This document shows positions 34,175-41,717 of a DNA stretch of 64,000 nt, piece after piece; position 1 is the first letter of the stretch; every line of letters starts with the position of its first letter. The stretch comes from Rhizobium leguminosarum. GTDB taxonomy: Bacteria > Pseudomonadota > Alphaproteobacteria > Rhizobiales > Rhizobiaceae. The notes under the pieces are model-generated. The model did no database searches. It had not been told where the DNA came from and was given only the letters and a program-made list of their open reading frames with translations. Both the position numbers and the translations under genes were made by a program. The stretch spans positions 930,001 to 994,000 of the forward strand of contig NZ_MZMU01000003.1 in NCBI RefSeq assembly GCF_004123835.1, in the 5' to 3' direction.

Positions 34175-34566
34175 TGGGCAGACGTGTTGTAACGACGCAA
34201 TTGATGGGGCCTGGCAACGGACCGGTTGATACTTACTTCGACAAGGTCGTCAAATATATTCCTGCAGATATCATTGCCGCCTGGGTAACGGTGGTCGGGC
34301 TGGTCAAAGGGGCGGCCGGCGTCAACGTGCAGATGGTGATGTGGATTGCCTTCGCGGTAGGCGTGATCCTGACTCCGTTATGGACATGGAAACAGACTTC
34401 GCTGGCAGGCGTTCCACCCGCAAAGCGCCAGATCGCTATTGCGACGGCTGCCTTTATCGTGTGGACGATTGCCTTGAACAGTCCGCCATTTGACGGCTTC
34501 ACCCCACTCTACGGATCGCTCCTTTTGATCGCATACACGCTGATCGTCGGTTTGGTCGAACCTTAA
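34174..34566 (+). CDS. Small membrane protein of the island operon
   Basis: This 130-residue protein starts at ATG 34174, inside the protease stop (TAATG). After a short cytoplasmic head (DTYFDKVVKYIPADIIAAWV) it has three to four membrane segments: 31-48, 53-70, 87-103 and 112-128. The conserved-looking KVVKYIPADIIAAW may be amphipathic. It could be a membrane partner, a pore-forming effector or an immunity protein for the protease; the sequence does not decide. No family is recognised. Confidence 0.7.
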   Translation: MGRRVVTTQLMGPGNGPVDTYFDKVVKYIPADIIAAWVTVVGLVKGAAGVNVQMVMWIAFAVGVILTPLWTWKQTSLAGVPPAKRQIAIATAAFIVWTIALNSPPFDGFTPLYGSLLLIAYTLIVGLVEP

Positions 34567-34705
34567 GTAAACGATGAACGAGCCTTCGGTACGAGCGCCG
34601 GTTGATCGGCAACCGCTTCATCGCTCGAAAAGGTCCGAATGCCCATGAGCTTACAATTCAGAGCAGTAGGTCGTTCGGACGTTAGACGGCGATTGGAGCG
34701 GGATC

Positions 34706-35719
34706 GTGTTTCTTTTGGACAGATATTTACGCAAAAAGGAGGAGGAGCTTGCCCAGGTTGATGAAGACCAAAAAGATTGCGGGCGGTTCCGTCTGGGCGC
34801 ATTTACCGGAGTTGGCGACTATGAATTCGACAGCATCGAAAGCATGTCGGCAGCAGTGCAGCATGCGGTGGATCGAGCGGACGAATTCTACTCTGAGACT
34901 TGCGATGAGACCAGCTTTCGCGTCGAAGGGACATGCCTGAAATACAAGAGCGTCTTTGCGGATGGGTCCGCAAACGACAGCGTGCATGTCGATGTGTATT
35001 CGCGGGGACATTCTCGAGAGCGAGCCGTAATAGTCGTCCCGCACTGGAATTCCGCCCCCGGAGCCTACGCTGCGATCGGAACGGTTCTGTCGTTTGCCGG
35101 CTTTACGGCATATGTCGTCACGCTTCCGCATCATGGAAGCCGCGGAGCATCCGACGCACCCAGGATTGCCAATGATTTCCTGAATGCCGACCTCGGCGTT
35201 GCCATACGCTCCGTCCGTCAATCGGTCTGCGACATCAGATCGTTGATTTCCTGGATAAGCGGCAATGGCGCGAAGCAGATCCATGTCGTCGGCGTGAGCC
35301 TGGGCTCCTGCATTGCATCCCTGACCACGGCATTCGACTCCCGCGTATCGAGAGGCTGTCTGCTGCTGACAGCGGGCGATTTCGCCGAGACGATCTGGCG
35401 AGGAAGGGCAACGAGACATATCCGCGCATCGATCGATGGACATATAGACCTGGCTCGACTGAGGCAGATCTGGGCAATTCTCAGCCCCTCCAACTTCGTG
35501 GGGCGTTTTCGCGAAAATCACAGCAGACTTTTGATGATCTCGGGCAAGATCGATGAGGTTGTTCCCTACGACACGGCGAGCCGTTTCGTCGATGAGTTAC
35601 GCGCGGCCGAAACCAATCCAGAGTGGTTAATATTGCCGTGCGGACACTACACCTTGTCGTACTTCCCGTTTAGCTGGCTCTCGCTGATCCAGACCATACG
35701 ATTTCTCCGAGCAGATTGA
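34706..35719 (+). CDS. Alpha/beta hydrolase, ABHD18-like
   Basis: A GTG start at 34706 gives 337 residues. The nucleophile elbow is HVVGVSLGSCIAS (Ser198), the acid is probably Asp283 in ISGKIDEVVP, and the base His314 in PCGHYTLSYF. The oxyanion side has VIVVPHWNSAPGAYAA, and TLPHHGSR matches the lipase-like ABHD18/DUF2048 pattern. No signal or membrane segment. It follows the small membrane protein by 139 bases in the same direction and closes the island; phospholipid or acyl-ester cleavage would suit a membrane-targeted effector, but this is inference. Confidence 0.82.
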   Translation: MFLLDRYLRKKEEELAQVDEDQKDCGRFRLGAFTGVGDYEFDSIESMSAAVQHAVDRADEFYSETCDETSFRVEGTCLKYKSVFADGSANDSVHVDVYSRGHSRERAVIVVPHWNSAPGAYAAIGTVLSFAGFTAYVVTLPHHGSRGASDAPRIANDFLNADLGVAIRSVRQSVCDIRSLISWISGNGAKQIHVVGVSLGSCIASLTTAFDSRVSRGCLLLTAGDFAETIWRGRATRHIRASIDGHIDLARLRQIWAILSPSNFVGRFRENHSRLLMISGKIDEVVPYDTASRFVDELRAAETNPEWLILPCGHYTLSYFPFSWLSLIQTIRFLRAD

Positions 35720-35778
35720 CCGATGGCTTCGCCATCGCGCTACCATCGCTGGGCCGCCCAAGCACGACATAAGAGGCT

Positions 35779-36180
35779 GCCTATATTGCCTTCGTACTCA
35801 GTCGCCCGGCGCTCTATGAGGCCATGTTTATCCTCCCGAACCAGTTGCAGCTCGCCGAGGGGGCGGCCTATATCGAGATGGCGCTCAATCCGGAAGTGCA
35901 ACGCATCGTTCTGCTAGACGGACCTGCGGTGCTGGGTGATCCCTCGCAGTGGCCGAGCCAGAACAATTGCCTGCAGGTGACCAAGAGCACGGTGGAGCGC
36001 CTGATCGCCCAAGGCATCCTCAAGCCGCTTGATGCAGAGGCGGCCGCCCGATTGCTGAGCGGCGCGGCCCTCAATGCCGCTCTCTGGATCGCCGCCAGCG
36101 AAAACCCGCAGAGTGTGCTGCCGAAGGCGGTCGAGGCGTTCCATGCCCTGGCGGCAGGTCTGCTGGTGGAGCCTTTGTGA
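35779..36180 (+). pseudogene. Chimeric TetR C-terminal fragment
   Basis: The frame reads EAAYIAFVLSRPALYEAMFI (C-terminal domain of one TetR type), then switches in frame at about 35854 to AEGAAYIEMALNPEVQRI, the copied 3' end of the tetR gene at 26043-26636. No DNA-binding domain remains, so the fragment is inactive. It marks the right edge of the island and shows that recombination joined two different regulator genes. Confidence 0.8.
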
Positions 36181-36311
36181 TCCGGGAACTGGATGGCAAG
36201 CCTTATGGTGAGGTTTTTGACTTCGAATGACTCCATAAAGGGACGGAAGCGAAATTCACCCATATCCCATCCGCCGTTACTGCATTTGCTCCAAAGCTCA
36301 CCCGCCCTCCG
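35855..36311. repeat. Island-bracketing direct repeat, right copy
   Basis: Matches 26311-26767 over 457 bases in the same orientation, with no gaps. Beyond it the right copy continues into the family B half-element, whereas the left copy diverges at GACCCAGTCG. Confidence 0.9.
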
Positions 36312-36560
36312 TCGTCCTCGGGCTTGACCCGAGGATCCACTCTGGCCTCCATCGGCGGCGCCCCCATAAAGGAGTTTTCAACTCGGAATGACGCTACGGC
36401 GCTCGGTCGTGGAACTGATCGTCGATGATAGCGGTCACACCGCCGCTGCACGTCTCGGCAGAACAAGATCGCCGACCGTGTAGGTATGGAACTCGCTTTT
36501 AGAGACCGCATCGAGCCTCCGGAACTTCTCGACGAAGACCGGATCGGAGAAGCCGCCCGC
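36306..36560. repeat. Family B half-element and a fragment shared with 56.97 kb
   Basis: 36306-36350 is the left half of a family B palindrome (CCTCGGGCTTGACCCGAGG). Bases about 36435-36525 (GATCGCCGACCGTGTAGGTA and ATGGAACTCGCTTTTAGAGA) are nearly identical to about 56965-57045, with a minus-strand reading FRRLDAVSKSEFHTYTVGDL. It is a piece of an unrecognised repeated gene. No intact gene here. Confidence 0.6.
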
Positions 36561-37029
36561 GTGAAGTTACGTTCCTTGTTGTTCACCGCCTTGATGCGCG
36601 TGCCGTCCACCGCCAGCAGTTCCCGGCCGAACGATCGAGCTGGCGGCACAGGATGACGAATTCCCGGAACACCTGCCGGAAAGCGGCATGGTTTACCCGG
36701 CGAAAGTTGGCGACAGTCTTGTGATCCGGCTTCAGGTGCCGCAGCAGCCAGATCACTTCAATATTGCGATACGTCTCGGCTTCAAGCCGACGGCTCGACC
36801 GCACCCGGTTCAAATATCCATACAGGTAGAGCTTCAGCAGATCGGCCGGATCATAACCGGGACGACCCGTTCCCTTTGGTTCCACGCGTGTAAATCCGGA
36901 AACCTGCAAGTCCAGCCCATCGATGAAGGCCTCGATGAAGCGGACCGGGTTGTCCGGGCCGACGTAGTCGTCCACCACTTCAGGCAGAAGCAGCATTTGC
37001 GAGCGGTCTGTTCCGGATAAATGTGCCAT
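36560..37029 (-). mobile_element. IS1182-type transposase 5' remnant
   Basis: From ATG 37029 the frame MAHLSGTDRSQMLLLPEVVD, then FIEAFIDGLDLQVSGF and PGYDPADLLKLYLYGYLNRV is the N-terminal (DUF772) part of IS1182-family transposases. After about 140 codons a frameshift near 36650 separates it from the continuation LFGRELLAVDGTRIKAVNNK in another frame, and the element ends near 36560, missing the catalytic core. It is inactive. Confidence 0.85.
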
Positions 37030-37091
37030 GGCAAAATATACCATGCAGTCACAAACTTCGGAATCCACAGCCAACACGAAAGGAGAGCGGT

Positions 37092-37460
37092 ATGCATCCC
37101 CGGGACCACATGAAACTTTACGAAGCCAGAGTTAATCTGCGGCGCTTCGATGAGGTCGCCCCGCTTATATCAGCAGAGGCGGTCTTCTGGTTTACCGACG
37201 GCACCTATCGCGGAATCGACGCAATCAAGGCTGCGTTTGAAGAGACCTGGCGCAAGCTTCATAACGAGGTGTACTGGCTGGAGGATGTCGACTGGATTGC
37301 GGTGAGCGATACCGTCGCAAGCTGCATATATCGCTTCCGATGGAAGGCCGACATCGATGGGAAAACCTACGAAGGCGACGGTCGCGGCACCACCATATTG
37401 CGAAAGGAAGGAACGCAGTGGAAGATCGTCCACGAGCACCTCAGCCGCTTTCCAAAATAA
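37092..37460 (+). CDS. SnoaL/NTF2-like protein
   Basis: AAGGAGAG before ATG 37092 gives a 122-residue single-domain NTF2-like protein: LYEARVNLRRFDEVAPLISA, EAVFWFTDGTYRGIDAIKAA and GDGRGTTILRKEGTQWKIVH followed by EHLSRFP. The SnoaL/DUF4440 group includes small isomerases, dehydratases and binding proteins; the pocket residues cannot be assigned to one substrate. It lies between an IS1182 remnant (its upstream region overlaps the IS 5' end) and the pentapeptide gene, so a transferred origin is possible. Confidence 0.85.
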   Translation: MHPRDHMKLYEARVNLRRFDEVAPLISAEAVFWFTDGTYRGIDAIKAAFEETWRKLHNEVYWLEDVDWIAVSDTVASCIYRFRWKADIDGKTYEGDGRGTTILRKEGTQWKIVHEHLSRFPK

Positions 37461-37529
37461 TCAAGCTACTTTTGACACGCTCTGTAGGATATTTGCGACG
37501 TCATGCATTATCTCGGGAGTAAATGGCTT

Positions 37530-37910
37530 TCAGGCTTTCGCCTGTTCATAGGCCATGAATAGATCGGTTACGAGAACGCCGTTGATCCGCATCCCAGTCA
37601 AATCGGCATCTTTGATGTCCGAATCTGCCAACGTGACGCCGCTTATGGTTAGTCGCGATAGATTTGCATTCGTGATGGCGGCTCCAGACAGATTGACGTT
37701 ATTAAAGCGCGCGTCTGCAAGGGTGATATCGTCAAAAACCGCTTCGCTTAAATTGGTGTCAGTGAATCTTGCCTTGGTCAAAACAGCGTAAAACCGTGCG
37801 TCTGCGAGGTTTACGCCATCGAAATTAGCGCCTGACATATCGGCGCGCTCGTAATGCGCTCCCTGCATCTGAGGGCCATCAAATTGGTTGTGTTCTTGGT
37901 GATCGCTCAT
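37530..37910 (-). CDS. Pentapeptide-repeat protein
   Basis: A 126-residue protein made largely of A(D/N)LXX repeats: ADMSGANFDGVNLADARFYA, then TNLSEAVFDDITLADARFNN and ANLSRLTISGVTLADSDIKD. These build a right-handed quadrilateral beta helix. Some pentapeptide proteins mimic DNA and protect gyrase (Qnr/MfpA type), others are general scaffolds; with about 15 repeats this one is short, and no loops typical of Qnr are seen. No signal peptide. It has no co-directional partner. Confidence 0.88.
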   Translation of the reverse strand: MSDHQEHNQFDGPQMQGAHYERADMSGANFDGVNLADARFYAVLTKARFTDTNLSEAVFDDITLADARFNNVNLSGAAITNANLSRLTISGVTLADSDIKDADLTGMRINGVLVTDLFMAYEQAKA

Positions 37911-37920
37911 TGTTGTACCC

Positions 37921-38250
37921 TCCGGTCAATGATTGTGCCTGCACGACGATCTCCACCGACGGCAACCAAGCCTATCATCAGGGAATCCCCGACCGCAAGC
38001 ACGCCTCCAAGGTCGTCAGAAAGCTGCCCGCGCATCTCTGGTTCAAGCGTATACACCGCATGTTCTCGCTGATGAAGCGCTGGATGATGGGCGTTATCAT
38101 GGCGTCCGCCGACGACACCTCGACATCTATCTTCAGGAGTTCGTCTTCCGCTTGAACCGACGGCGTATCGAAAGCTTCCGCCCCGCTTGCAACATTGTCG
38201 GAGTTTCCGACCTTCTAAGAAATGGATTCTCGCGCGCGTCTGTCTGAAGC
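37921..38250 (+). mobile_element. IS1595-type transposase 3' remnant
   Basis: The plus strand encodes STDGNQAYHQGIPDRKHASK, then RIHRMFSLMKRWMMG and, one base out of frame from about 38095, YHGVRRRHLDIYLQEFVFRL and NRRR. This is the catalytic C-terminus of ISXO2/IS1595-family DDE transposases. The 5' half is missing and the frame is broken, so it is inactive. Confidence 0.8.
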
Positions 38251-38392
38251 GGACGGAATAGGGTTGATTTGCAACTGCACTGAAATCCGCGACGACCGGT
38301 TCTGGCGCTTCGGAGACCTGAATTCGCGGCTCTTGGCCCGCAGCCGTCATTGCAGCGTCGATCTCGGCACGTCGTCTTGAGGTTTGACTGCG

Positions 38393-38866
38393 CTAGCCAA
38401 TCATCTTCTTCCACTTCGCATTATACGGCTTGGCTAGCGCACGGATATAGACCGAGGAGCGTGCGAAAAAGATCAGCAGAGCCTCGCGATATATCTGAAA
38501 CTGAACATAAGCCGACGGCGACCATTCACCACGGTCGATAGTTTTGGCATTCAGCTCATCGTCCGTATAACGGGCAATAACCGTTTCAAATTGACTATCC
38601 ATATTGAGATACCAGCTGCGTAGGCGATCCACACTGCTGGCCATTATGGGGTCTGGGTGTCGCCATGACCAGTCGATCCGCATCGTCTCGAAGGAATCGA
38701 TATAGGCGTGCTCCACCTCACCGATCTCGCAGCAAAGCCTTCCCAGGCTCGGATTGTTGCCGGGCAATCTAAACTCCAGATCGGCGTCGGAAATCATATC
38801 AAGCAGATCGTAACGTAGGCTTTGAGTGTCACGGAGCGGAAATTCCTCCCGGATGAGACTGTTCAT
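38393..38866 (-). CDS. DinB-like protein
   Basis: AGGTGA five bases before ATG 38866 gives 157 residues. The first helix (LRYDLLDMISDADLEFRLPG), the central RLCCEIGEVEHAYIDSFETM with the E-x-x-H-x-x pattern, and the last helix (YVQFQIYREALLIFFARSSV) suggest a four-helix DinB/YfiT-type bundle. That family includes metal-dependent thiol transferases and many unknowns; only one of the usual three histidines is evident, so catalysis is doubtful. The longer frame from 38950 adds an unsupported leader. No operon partner. Confidence 0.72.
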   Translation of the reverse strand: MNSLIREEFPLRDTQSLRYDLLDMISDADLEFRLPGNNPSLGRLCCEIGEVEHAYIDSFETMRIDWSWRHPDPIMASSVDRLRSWYLNMDSQFETVIARYTDDELNAKTIDRGEWSPSAYVQFQIYREALLIFFARSSVYIRALAKPYNAKWKKMIG

Positions 38867-38950
38867 GAATGTCACCTTTAACGTAATCTCAGACATTTGT
38901 GGGTTCGAAATGCGGCAGTGCCAAGCGCCAATGTCGTTTGCAAAGGCCAT

Positions 38951-39515
38951 CGGAGCCGAGCATGCTCGATAAGGCGGAGTAAGCGGCGTTTACGGTGTGG
39001 AAGTGGCTAGTATGAAGAGTATCTATCTTACGGCGTCTTCTGGTGCTTCATAGACTTGGGTCTTGCCTCCTGTTGGTCTACTGCAGACTTGGGACGTGCC
39101 GCAAAACTCGGTCGCCAAAGCTCGACCTACACAGCGGGAAAAATGCCGGACTTGCATATCGGCTCTGGAGGTGAAGGCGAGACACTTTCACTGACCCTAA
39201 GATTTTAGAGCCTTTCCTGGCCATTGGCTCTCGGCCGGGCGGAACCATTCCTGCGGCTGCCGGTTAATCCGCCGAGGTCGCGGCGTGCCAATCGGACGTG
39301 ACGGAGATGGTGAACGCACCGGTTTTTCCGATTTCTCGGTGCGGGCAACGAAACGCCAGGCGAGCACCTTTACCCGTTCGCCGCGACCTCATCCCGCTGA
39401 ACAGGATCTCGCGATGATCGAACCGGCAACCGGCACTTCTCCTGAGCGTGGAAGCCGTCGCCCGAATACGCGAGCGACCATGCTCCGTGTGGATCGAGCA
39501 GAGGAGGAGAAGGTC
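38951..39515. other. Long intergenic stretch
   Basis: Over 560 bases without a supported gene. Frames of up to 188 codons on the minus strand (to 39830) are shadows of the small gene at 39516. Two copies of AGACTTGGG(T/A) occur at about 39053 and 39084. Part may be the decayed remains of older genes (for example the minus-strand end AFTISVTSDWHAATSAD at about 39270), but no family was recognised. Confidence 0.4.
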
Positions 39516-39734
39516 ATGAGCAAAAACAATTGGAAGGTCGGGCTTCGCGCGAAGCTGGAGCATCTCGTCGACGACTGCGTTGTGGCCGGGGCCAGGCAGC
39601 AGGACGTCTTCGATGCGATCATCAAGGAGATCGGCATTCTGCGCGCAGCCCTTGAGCGCGATCCCGACCCCGCGGACGACGACGACGCTGTGATAGAGGA
39701 GCCTGCAAACGATTGGCCCGCGGCCGACAAGTGA
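39516..39734 (+). CDS. Small hypothetical protein, 72 aa
   Basis: GGAGGAGAAGG precedes ATG 39516. The product (MSKNNWKVGLRAKLEHLVDD then ARQQDVFDAIIKEIGILRAA) is a short helical, acidic protein ending in a run of aspartates and glutamates. No domain is recognised. It is followed 168 bases later by the GlsB-like stress gene and may be co-regulated. The frame and ribosome-binding site support it as real. Confidence 0.65.
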   Translation: MSKNNWKVGLRAKLEHLVDDCVVAGARQQDVFDAIIKEIGILRAALERDPDPADDDDAVIEEPANDWPAADK

Positions 39735-39784
39735 CCCGAAGCAGATCGGGAGGGGCACGCCAACTCTTGGAGGCGGGGGCTTAT

Positions 39785-39810
39785 GGAACCAACTGGCGCC
39801 GCGGAAGGTT
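39785..39810 (+). promoter_or_regulatory. EcfG-type promoter before the GlsB-like gene
   Basis: GGAAC at 39785-39789 and GGTT at 39807-39810 are separated by 17 bases, near the GGAAC-N16/17-CGTT pattern, and lie about 90 bases before the ATG of a stress-type membrane protein. Confidence 0.45.
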
Positions 39811-39901
39811 ATAGTCTTGTCGCTTGGCAATCGGTTTAGCTCGACCTGCGAGACGTGATAGCCGGCGCCGGCCGCTCAATAATTCACAACGGGGAATTGC
39901 T

Positions 39902-40159
39902 ATGGAAAATGCAGGTATTGGCTGGATCGCCGCAATCATCATCGGCGGCATTGCCGGCTGGCTCGCCGAATTGCTCATGAAGAGCAACATGGGCGTGCTG
40001 ATGAACATCATTCTCGGTATTGTCGGCGCCATCGTCGCCAACTTTATCCTCTCTCTCTTCGGCGTCGCCCTTGGCGGCTGGCTGGGTTATCTGATCGCGG
40101 GCTTCATCGGTGCCTGCATCCTGATAGCTATTGCGAGAATGGTCAGACGTACGGCCTGA
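39902..40159 (+). CDS. GlsB/YeaQ/YmgE-family membrane protein
   Basis: ATG 39902 with GGGGA upstream gives 85 residues with three membrane helices rich in glycine: IGWIAAIIIGGIAGWLAELL, VLMNIILGIVGAIVANFILS and LGGWLGYLIAGFIGACILIA. This is the transglycosylase-associated protein family (a legacy name); members are small stress-induced inner-membrane proteins of unknown mechanism. An EcfG-like promoter and a terminator frame it as a single-gene unit. Confidence 0.92.
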   Translation: MENAGIGWIAAIIIGGIAGWLAELLMKSNMGVLMNIILGIVGAIVANFILSLFGVALGGWLGYLIAGFIGACILIAIARMVRRTA

Positions 40160-40168
40160 TGAAACAGG

Positions 40169-40195
40169 AGGCGGCTGCGCAACCGGCCGCCTTCT
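40169..40195 (+). terminator. Rho-independent-type terminator
   Basis: AGGCGGC - TGCGCAACCG - GCCGCCT, followed by TTCTTCACGTTTT, directly after the GlsB-like stop. Stem of 7 bp, GC-rich. Confidence 0.7.
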
Positions 40196-40235
40196 TCACG
40201 TTTTCGGGTTGCGCTCACGCGTGGTCGTCCGGCGC

Positions 40236-40805
40236 TCAGGGATTGACCCAGCGCGAGGAGGTCAGCGCGCCCAGATTGTCGTAGGCAAAGACTGCGCGTC
40301 GGTTGTCGGCGTGGCGCAGCTGGAACCAGTCCAGCGTCTCGGCTCGGAATATCACCACCCCGAAGAAAGCCTGTCCATCGGCGTCCGCGAGCCTACCCTC
40401 GCTTGCCGGCCGCTCGCCGATGTCGTCGCCCGGCGGCCCGCCCATGTAGGTGCTGCGCGTTGTTCGCGGCAACAGGCTCCAGGCCTCGGCCGCGCACTCG
40501 CTTGTCGGTCCATTGAGTTCGGCCGATCCCTGAAGGCGAAGCTGCACTTTCGGCAGTGGGCCAAAGCCGAGGAGGGTGACCGAAGGGTTGGCCGATATTT
40601 CCTGCCATTTCGGGCTTCTGACATCCGTATGGATTTCCAGGACGCGCCGCGCCGCATCCACGCGCCGCAACACCACCATGCGGGCTTGCGGCCGGCCGTA
40701 GGCGTCGACCGAACACAGGTTCAGGTAGCGGAAGGCCGACTGCGGATCGGCGGCAGCACCCTCCAACTCGGCCCAGGCCGATGCATCGACCTCGGCGAGG
40801 TTCAC
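40236..40805 (-). CDS. Pyridoxamine 5'-phosphate oxidase-like FMN protein
   Basis: The 189-residue protein has the PNPOx split barrel with FMN-binding blocks: SAFRYLNLCSVDAYGRPQAR, MVVLRRVDAARRVLEIHTDV then RSPKWQEISANPSVTLLGFG, and an ending RLQGSAELN. It is the Alr4036/PdxH-like group found in alpha- and cyanobacteria, slightly shorter than PdxH (about 215 residues), so flavin-dependent oxidation of pyridoxine phosphate is not assured. It converges with the GlsB-like gene. The next gene upstream, an SDR, is 90 bases away on the same strand. Confidence 0.85.
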   Translation of the reverse strand: MNLAEVDASAWAELEGAAADPQSAFRYLNLCSVDAYGRPQARMVVLRRVDAARRVLEIHTDVRSPKWQEISANPSVTLLGFGPLPKVQLRLQGSAELNGPTSECAAEAWSLLPRTTRSTYMGGPPGDDIGERPASEGRLADADGQAFFGVVIFRAETLDWFQLRHADNRRAVFAYDNLGALTSSRWVNP

Positions 40806-40895
40806 TGTCTCGCCTCCGCCTCAGCCTTCTTTATCTCGCCGGCCTTGACGTAGTCGCAGCACATCGCTGTTCTCCCTGGCGTTGAAGCGATCCTG

Positions 40896-41600
40896 TCAGA
40901 CGGACCGGGTAAGGCCGCCGTCGATCTTGAGGCTCTGGCCGGTGATATAGCCCGCCCCTTCGGAAACGAGGAAGGAAATCGTCGCGGCCACTTCGGCGCT
41001 GGTGCCGTAGCGCTTCATCGGCACGCTGTCGCGGCGCTCCTCCGTCGCCGGCAGGCTGTCGATCCAGCCTGGCAGCACGTTGTTGATGCGGATGCCGTCG
41101 GCCGCATAGGTATCGGCGTAAATCTTGGTGTAGGCGGCGAGCCCGGCGCGGAAGACGGCCGAGGTCGGGAACATCGCCGACGGTTCGGACACCCAGGCCG
41201 TGGAGATATTGACGATCGCGCCCGACTTCTGCGCCTGCATGACCGGCGTGACCAGCCGAACCGAACGGATGACGTTCATCAGATAGACGTCGAGGCCGGT
41301 ATGCCACTGTTCGTCGGTGATCTCAGTGATCGGCGCACGGGGACCGTGACCTGCGCTGTTGACGAGCGCGTCGATCCGACCCCACTTTTCCATGCATGCG
41401 TCGACCAGGCGCTGGAGGTCGTCGTTGGACTGGTTCGAGCCGGTGACGCCGATGCCGCCCAGTTCGGTGGCAAGCGCTTCGCCCTTGCCTGACGAGGACA
41501 GGATGGCGATCCTGAAGCCATCGGCCGCCAGCCGCCTCGCGGCTTCCGCACCCATGCCACTGCCGCCAGCCGTGATGATCGCTACCTTTTCTACTGCCAT
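40896..41600 (-). CDS. SDR-family protein with unusual active site
   Basis: ATG 41600 gives 234 residues. The NAD-binding start TAGGSGMGAEAARRLAADGF and the N-A-G-like motif LVNSAGHGPRAPI are normal for classical short-chain dehydrogenases, and the C-terminal FLVSEGAGYITGQSLKIDGG is typical. However, the catalytic Y-x-x-x-K is replaced: the stretch reads MFPTSAVFRAGLAAYTK, with F-R-A-G-L where Y-x-A-x-K is expected. The protein may be inactive, use another tyrosine, or belong to a divergent subgroup. It is divergent from a GcvA-like LysR gene, so that protein probably controls it. Confidence 0.85.
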   Translation of the reverse strand: MAVEKVAIITAGGSGMGAEAARRLAADGFRIAILSSSGKGEALATELGGIGVTGSNQSNDDLQRLVDACMEKWGRIDALVNSAGHGPRAPITEITDEQWHTGLDVYLMNVIRSVRLVTPVMQAQKSGAIVNISTAWVSEPSAMFPTSAVFRAGLAAYTKIYADTYAADGIRINNVLPGWIDSLPATEERRDSVPMKRYGTSAEVAATISFLVSEGAGYITGQSLKIDGGLTRSV

Positions 41601-41717
41601 CGTCGCTATCCCTACCAGATTTTGCACCCATTGCCGGGCTTTGATCCTTCGAATACCATGGGCCTCAAGCGAGAGCGAACCAGTTTTCGTGAAATGTCCC
41701 AGTAGAAAAACTATCGA

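Noticed and set aside
39264..39830. 188-codon minus-strand frame
   Set aside because: Overlaps a small plus-strand gene with a strong ribosome-binding site; composition looks like a shadow.
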